8,552 nt of DNA. Origin: Gammaproteobacteria bacterium. GTDB lineage: Bacteria > Pseudomonadota > Gammaproteobacteria > Steroidobacterales > JACDCP01. The notes beneath the pieces are model-generated. The model searched no databases. It had not been told where the DNA came from and worked only from the letters and a program-made list of their open reading frames with translations. The stretch covers positions 1 to 8,552 of the forward strand of contig JACDCP010000136.1 of assembly GCA_013817465.1 (NCBI GenBank), in the 5' to 3' direction. The translations under genes were made by a program, and so were the position numbers. Below, in pieces: positions 6,643 through 8,552 of this stretch (the first letter of the stretch is position 1; every line of letters begins with the position of its first letter).

Positions 6643-6665
6643 TCAGCTTGGTTTGTGTCTAGAAT
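6636..6665 (+). promoter_or_regulatory. sigma70 promoter of vapBC
   Basis: TTGCCA (6636-6641, 5 of 6 to consensus) and TAGAAT (6660-6665, 5 of 6) are 18 bp apart. This is the best promoter-like match I found in the window. Transcription would begin near 6672, giving a leader of about 33 nt before the GTG start at 6705. An alternative -35, the perfect TTGACA at 6618-6623, has no good -10 at the right distance. Confidence 0.65.
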
Positions 6666-6704
6666 GCCGGAACTGCTCGGAGCGGAGACGACGGAGTCAT
6701 CCAA

Positions 6705-6989
6705 GTGACCGATAACGCCAAAGGTGCCGGAATCTTACCGGAAGTCAGAGTGAAAGTTGGCCCCGAAGGCCGTCTACTGATTCCTGCCGCGTACCGCAAG
6801 GCGCTCGGTCTGCGCGCCGGCGATACGGTCGTGCTGCGCGAGCAGGACGGTCGAGTGGAGATACTGACCGCTGCTCAGAAGCGCGACCGCGCTCGCGGCG
6901 TGATCTCCAGGTACGTGTCCGATGATGTTTCGCTGGCGGACTCGTTGATCGAGGATCGGCGGGCGGAGGCGGAACGGGAGCGTGGCTAG
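6705..6989 (+). CDS. vapB: AbrB/SpoVT-fold antitoxin, VapB type
   Basis: A 94-residue antitoxin. The N-terminal swapped-hairpin (AbrB/SpoVT) DNA-binding domain spans about 13-54: EVRVKVGPEGRLLIPAAYRK (13-32), then LGLRAGDTVVLRE (35-47) and GRVEIL (49-54). The charged C-terminal region (56-94), with RARGVISRYV and DSLIEDRRAEAERERG, is the expected flexible segment that wraps the toxin. It neutralises the PIN ribonuclease and should autorepress the operon. The start is GTG 6705, supported by GGAG at 6693-6696 with 8-nt spacing and by the promoter just upstream. The stop lies 8 nt inside vapC, so the pair is translationally coupled. This kind of module is commonly acquired by horizontal transfer, but no mobile-element remnants flank it. 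Confidence 0.9.
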   Translation: MTDNAKGAGILPEVRVKVGPEGRLLIPAAYRKALGLRAGDTVVLREQDGRVEILTAAQKRDRARGVISRYVSDDVSLADSLIEDRRAEAERERG

Positions 6990-7365
6990 ATATCTGCTCG
7001 ATGCATCGGCATTGCTGGCATGGATTCAGCGTGAGCCGGGCGCCGATGTCGTTGACAAGGCGCTGCCCGAAGCCGCCGTCAGTTCTGTCAATCTCGCCGA
7101 AGTGGGCGCAAAACTGAGCGATTTCGGCGTCCCGGCGCGGATGCTTTCTGCCGCGTTGGATTTCGAGATCGAGGTCATTTCCTTCGATGCGCAGTCAGCC
7201 ATGGAGGCAGGTCGTCTCCGGTCCGGGACTCGACGGCTCGGGCTTTCACTGGGCGATCGTTGCTGCCTGGCTACGGCAAAGCAGTATGGGCTGATTGCGC
7301 TGACAACGGATCGCGATTGGTCATCGCTCAACTCAAAACGCGTGAAAGTTCGCGTGCTCCGTTGA
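6982..7365 (+). CDS. vapC: PIN-domain ribonuclease toxin, VapC type
   Basis: A 127-residue PIN-domain protein, the normal VapC length. The acidic metal-binding residues are in place: D7 in LLDASALLAW, E40 in VNLAEVGAKL, D92 in LSLGDRCCLATA, and D110 (with D112) in LTTDRDW. VapC toxins are Mg-dependent endoribonucleases, often cutting tRNA or rRNA, but the target here cannot be inferred. With all acidic residues present and no frameshift, the toxin looks intact. The start is GTG 6982, overlapping vapB by 8 nt, with GGGAG just upstream. It converges with phhB, whose stop lies 83 bp further on. Confidence 0.92.
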   Translation: MARYLLDASALLAWIQREPGADVVDKALPEAAVSSVNLAEVGAKLSDFGVPARMLSAALDFEIEVISFDAQSAMEAGRLRSGTRRLGLSLGDRCCLATAKQYGLIALTTDRDWSSLNSKRVKVRVLR

Positions 7366-7372
7366 GATCGAT

Positions 7373-7398
7373 GAGGCAGCCAGATCTCTGCCAGCCTC
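7373..7398. other. weak stem-loop between convergent vapC and phhB
   Basis: GGCAG (7375-7379) and CTGCC (7388-7392) can pair around an 8-nt loop. Alternatively GAGGC (7373-7377) pairs with GCCTC (7394-7398), with CAG/CTG inside. Its location between convergent stops suits a terminator, but neither strand has a following T-run. Nothing else stands out in this 83-bp gap. Confidence 0.25.
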
Positions 7399-7448
7399 AC
7401 CCCGGTTCCGAACAACGAGAAAAGCGACACGTATTTGTGCTTGGTGTT

Positions 7449-7787
7449 TCACATCAGAAGCGCTTCGCTCTTCGCAGCGCAGATGAAGTCGTTCTCGGAC
7501 AGTCCGCCGATCGCGTGCGTGCTGTAGCGCACGCGGCAGTGCTTGTAGCCGACTTCGAGATCCGGGTGATGGCCTTCCTCGTTGGCGATCCACGCCACGG
7601 CATTGACGAAGCTCATCGTACGGTGGAAGCCGCGAAACTCGAAGTCCTTTGAGATTTCCTTTCCGCTCTCATCGATTGCCCAGCCGTCAGGCAATTCGCC
7701 GAGCAGCTTTTCTGCCGCATCGCGCGATAACGGCTCGGCGCCGCCTTCGCAGGGCTTGCAATGCTTTTCGGTCAGTTTCGTGCTCAT
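7449..7787 (-). CDS. phhB: pterin-4a-carbinolamine dehydratase
   Basis: A 112-residue protein of the PCD/DCoH family. It dehydrates 4a-hydroxytetrahydropterin to quinonoid dihydropterin, recycling the cofactor of aromatic amino acid hydroxylases in the cytoplasm. KHCKPCEGG (8-16) is the usual bacterial N terminus. The catalytic histidines are H73 and H74 in EGHHPDLEV and H91 in STHAIGGLSENDF, with the same spacing as H61, H62 and H79 of the rat enzyme. The end DFICAAKSEAL is typical. The start is well supported: GGAGA lies about 5 nt upstream of the ATG on the minus strand. No phenylalanine hydroxylase gene is in the window, so the partner is elsewhere or the enzyme has another pterin role; members of this family also occur in bacteria without the hydroxylase. 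Confidence 0.95.
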   Translation of the reverse strand: MSTKLTEKHCKPCEGGAEPLSRDAAEKLLGELPDGWAIDESGKEISKDFEFRGFHRTMSFVNAVAWIANEEGHHPDLEVGYKHCRVRYSTHAIGGLSENDFICAAKSEALLM

Positions 7788-7823
7788 TGAGTTCTCCGCG
7801 AGTCGTACGCTATCGGCTGCTTT

Positions 7824-7829
7824 ATTCTA
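7824..7829 (-). promoter_or_regulatory. possible -10 element for phhB
   Basis: On the minus strand this reads TAGAAT, 5 of 6 to the -10 consensus, about 37 nt before the phhB start. The position expected for the -35 falls within the REP-like palindrome and shows no good match, so support is weak. Confidence 0.3.
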
Positions 7830-7834
7830 TGAAT

Positions 7835-7856
7835 GGCGGGTTGAAACCCGCCCTAC
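7835..7856 (-). repeat. REP-like palindrome with GTAG signature
   Basis: On the minus strand GTAG (7856-7853) is followed directly by GGCGGGTT-TC-AACCCGCC (7852-7835), a perfect 8-bp inverted repeat with a 2-nt centre. A GTAG or GGAG tetranucleotide followed by a GC-rich palindrome is the hallmark of REP elements moved by REP-associated tyrosine transposases in gammaproteobacteria. It sits just upstream of phhB, between two co-directional genes. Only one copy is present in this window, so genome-wide repetition is inferred from the signature. Confidence 0.55.
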
Positions 7857-7878
7857 CGGATGCCGCCCTCGAAACCAG

Positions 7879-7901
7879 GCGCGTTGCGCAGGCAACCGCG
7901 C
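7879..7901. other. bulged hairpin in the DUF885-phhB spacer
   Basis: GCGCGTTGC (7879-7887) pairs with GCAACCGCGC (7892-7901): nine pairs, one bulged base and a GCAG loop. It lies about 50 nt downstream of the DUF885 stop on the minus strand. Only a short TTT follows, so it could be a factor-independent terminator of poor quality or an RNA-stabilising hairpin. Confidence 0.3.
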
Positions 7902-7941
7902 ACCCATTGTCACTTGCTCACGAACGTCTCCGGCGCGGTTG

Positions 7942-7959
7942 GGCCGAATTCATTCGGCC
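7942..7959. other. perfect inverted repeat spanning the DUF885 stop codon
   Basis: GGCCGAAT (7942-7949), TC, ATTCGGCC (7952-7959): 8-bp arms with a 2-bp centre. The DUF885 stop codon (7950-7952, minus strand) lies at the middle. It would form a stable hairpin at the 3' end of the transcript, but no T-run follows. Confidence 0.4.
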
Positions 7960-8552
7960 GATCCCTGCGGATTCGACACCTGCCCCGCAGATGCGATCCA
8001 GGACTCCACTTTGGCGCGCAGGATGTTGAGTGGCACGCCGCCGCTCGCGAGGACGGTGTCGTGGAAGGCGCGGATGTCGAAATCCGCGCCGAGTTTGTCT
8101 TCTGCTTCCGCGCGCAGCGCCTTGATTTCGAGCTCGCCGATCTTGTAGGCGAGTGCCTGGCCCGGCATGGCGATGTAGCGGTCGATCTCATTGACGATGT
8201 CGTGCTCGGTCTTGGCGGCGTTCGCCGTGAAGAAGTCGATGGCCTGCTCGCGCGTCCATCGTTTGTGGTGCATGCCGGTATCGACCACGAGCCGGACCGC
8301 CCGCCACATCTCGTAGGTGAGCTGGCCGAACTTCGAATAAGGATCCTCGTAAAGTCCGAGATCCTCGCCGAGGCTCTCGCTGTAGAGTCCCCAGCCCTCG
8401 ACGAAAGCGGTGAAGCCGCCGTAGCGGCGGAATGCCGGCAGGTCGCCCAGCTCCTGCGCGAGCGCGAGTTGCAGATGATGTCCCGGCACGGCCTCGTGCA
8501 CCGTCAATACCTCGATTTCATATTTCGGCCGCACTTCGGGCTTGTACAGATT
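7950..8552 (-). CDS. DUF885 family predicted zinc metallopeptidase, C-terminal third (5' truncated by window edge)
   Basis: The frame stays open to the right edge, so the start lies outside; 200 residues are visible of a family usually near 580-600. HEAVPGHHLQ (visible residues 19-28) is the family's metal-binding-like signature, and FVEGWGLYSESLG (50-62) supplies a conserved Glu, in the arrangement of a gluzincin-type active site. IDRYIAMPGQALAYKIG and the closing FHDTVLASGGVPLNIL are also characteristic. Family members are often exported and annotated as uncharacterised peptidases; whether this one has a signal peptide cannot be seen. Substrate unknown. The short C-terminal tail (QVSNPQGSAE) is not conserved-looking, and the stop lies inside an inverted repeat. 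It is co-directional with phhB, 162 bp away, and I see no functional link. Confidence 0.9.
   Translation of the reverse strand, partial: NLYKPEVRPKYEIEVLTVHEAVPGHHLQLALAQELGDLPAFRRYGGFTAFVEGWGLYSESLGEDLGLYEDPYSKFGQLTYEMWRAVRLVVDTGMHHKRWTREQAIDFFTANAAKTEHDIVNEIDRYIAMPGQALAYKIGELEIKALRAEAEDKLGADFDIRAFHDTVLASGGVPLNILRAKVESWIASAGQVSNPQGSAE

Noticed and set aside
7582..8148. Plus-strand open frame of 188 codons opposite phhB and DUF885
   Set aside because: It is antisense to two confidently identified genes, Ser/Arg-rich and without recognisable motifs.

Overview
The window is a high-GC, gene-dense bacterial segment, most consistent with a gammaproteobacterium. The clues are an aerobic ubiquinone-biosynthesis hydroxylase, a DUF4404 protein, an E. 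coli-type Cfa, an AidB-like acyl-CoA dehydrogenase, a UUP1/RimK-like ATP-grasp pair and a GTAG-type REP palindrome. Lineage below class cannot be decided from sequence alone.

Layout. From the left edge to about 3697, a plus-strand run carries the C-terminal half of a UbiH/UbiI/UbiF-type FAD hydroxylase, a small DUF4404 protein that starts on its stop codon, cfa (cyclopropane fatty acid synthase), and an AidB-like acyl-CoA dehydrogenase coupled to cfa by an ATGA overlap. The theme is membrane lipid and quinone chemistry. A 273-bp spacer follows. It is less GC-rich than its neighbours and carries a striking long inverted repeat (3699-3814) and a plausible sigma70 promoter.

From 3971 to 6528 is a tight two-gene unit: a membrane protein with a degenerate, apparently inactive periplasmic transglutaminase domain fused to a multi-helix membrane module (UUP1 family), and a cytoplasmic RimK-related ATP-grasp ligase. 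The pair recurs in gammaproteobacteria. As far as I know its ligase substrate is not established, and this is the least understood system in the window. A retropepsin-like protease often linked to the pair is not visible here.

From 6529 to 7365 is a type II toxin-antitoxin module, vapB (AbrB-fold antitoxin) and vapC (PIN toxin). It has a near-consensus promoter and two small palindromes that are candidate autoregulatory operators. Convergent to it on the minus strand are phhB (pterin-4a-carbinolamine dehydratase, 7449-7787) and the C-terminal third of a DUF885 predicted metallopeptidase (7950 to the right edge). The 162 bp between those two genes hold a REP-like palindrome and further hairpins.

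No tRNA, rRNA, CRISPR array, insertion sequence or origin was seen. The two edge genes are truncated by the window and show no sign of being broken. The large antisense open frames are treated as GC-driven shadows.
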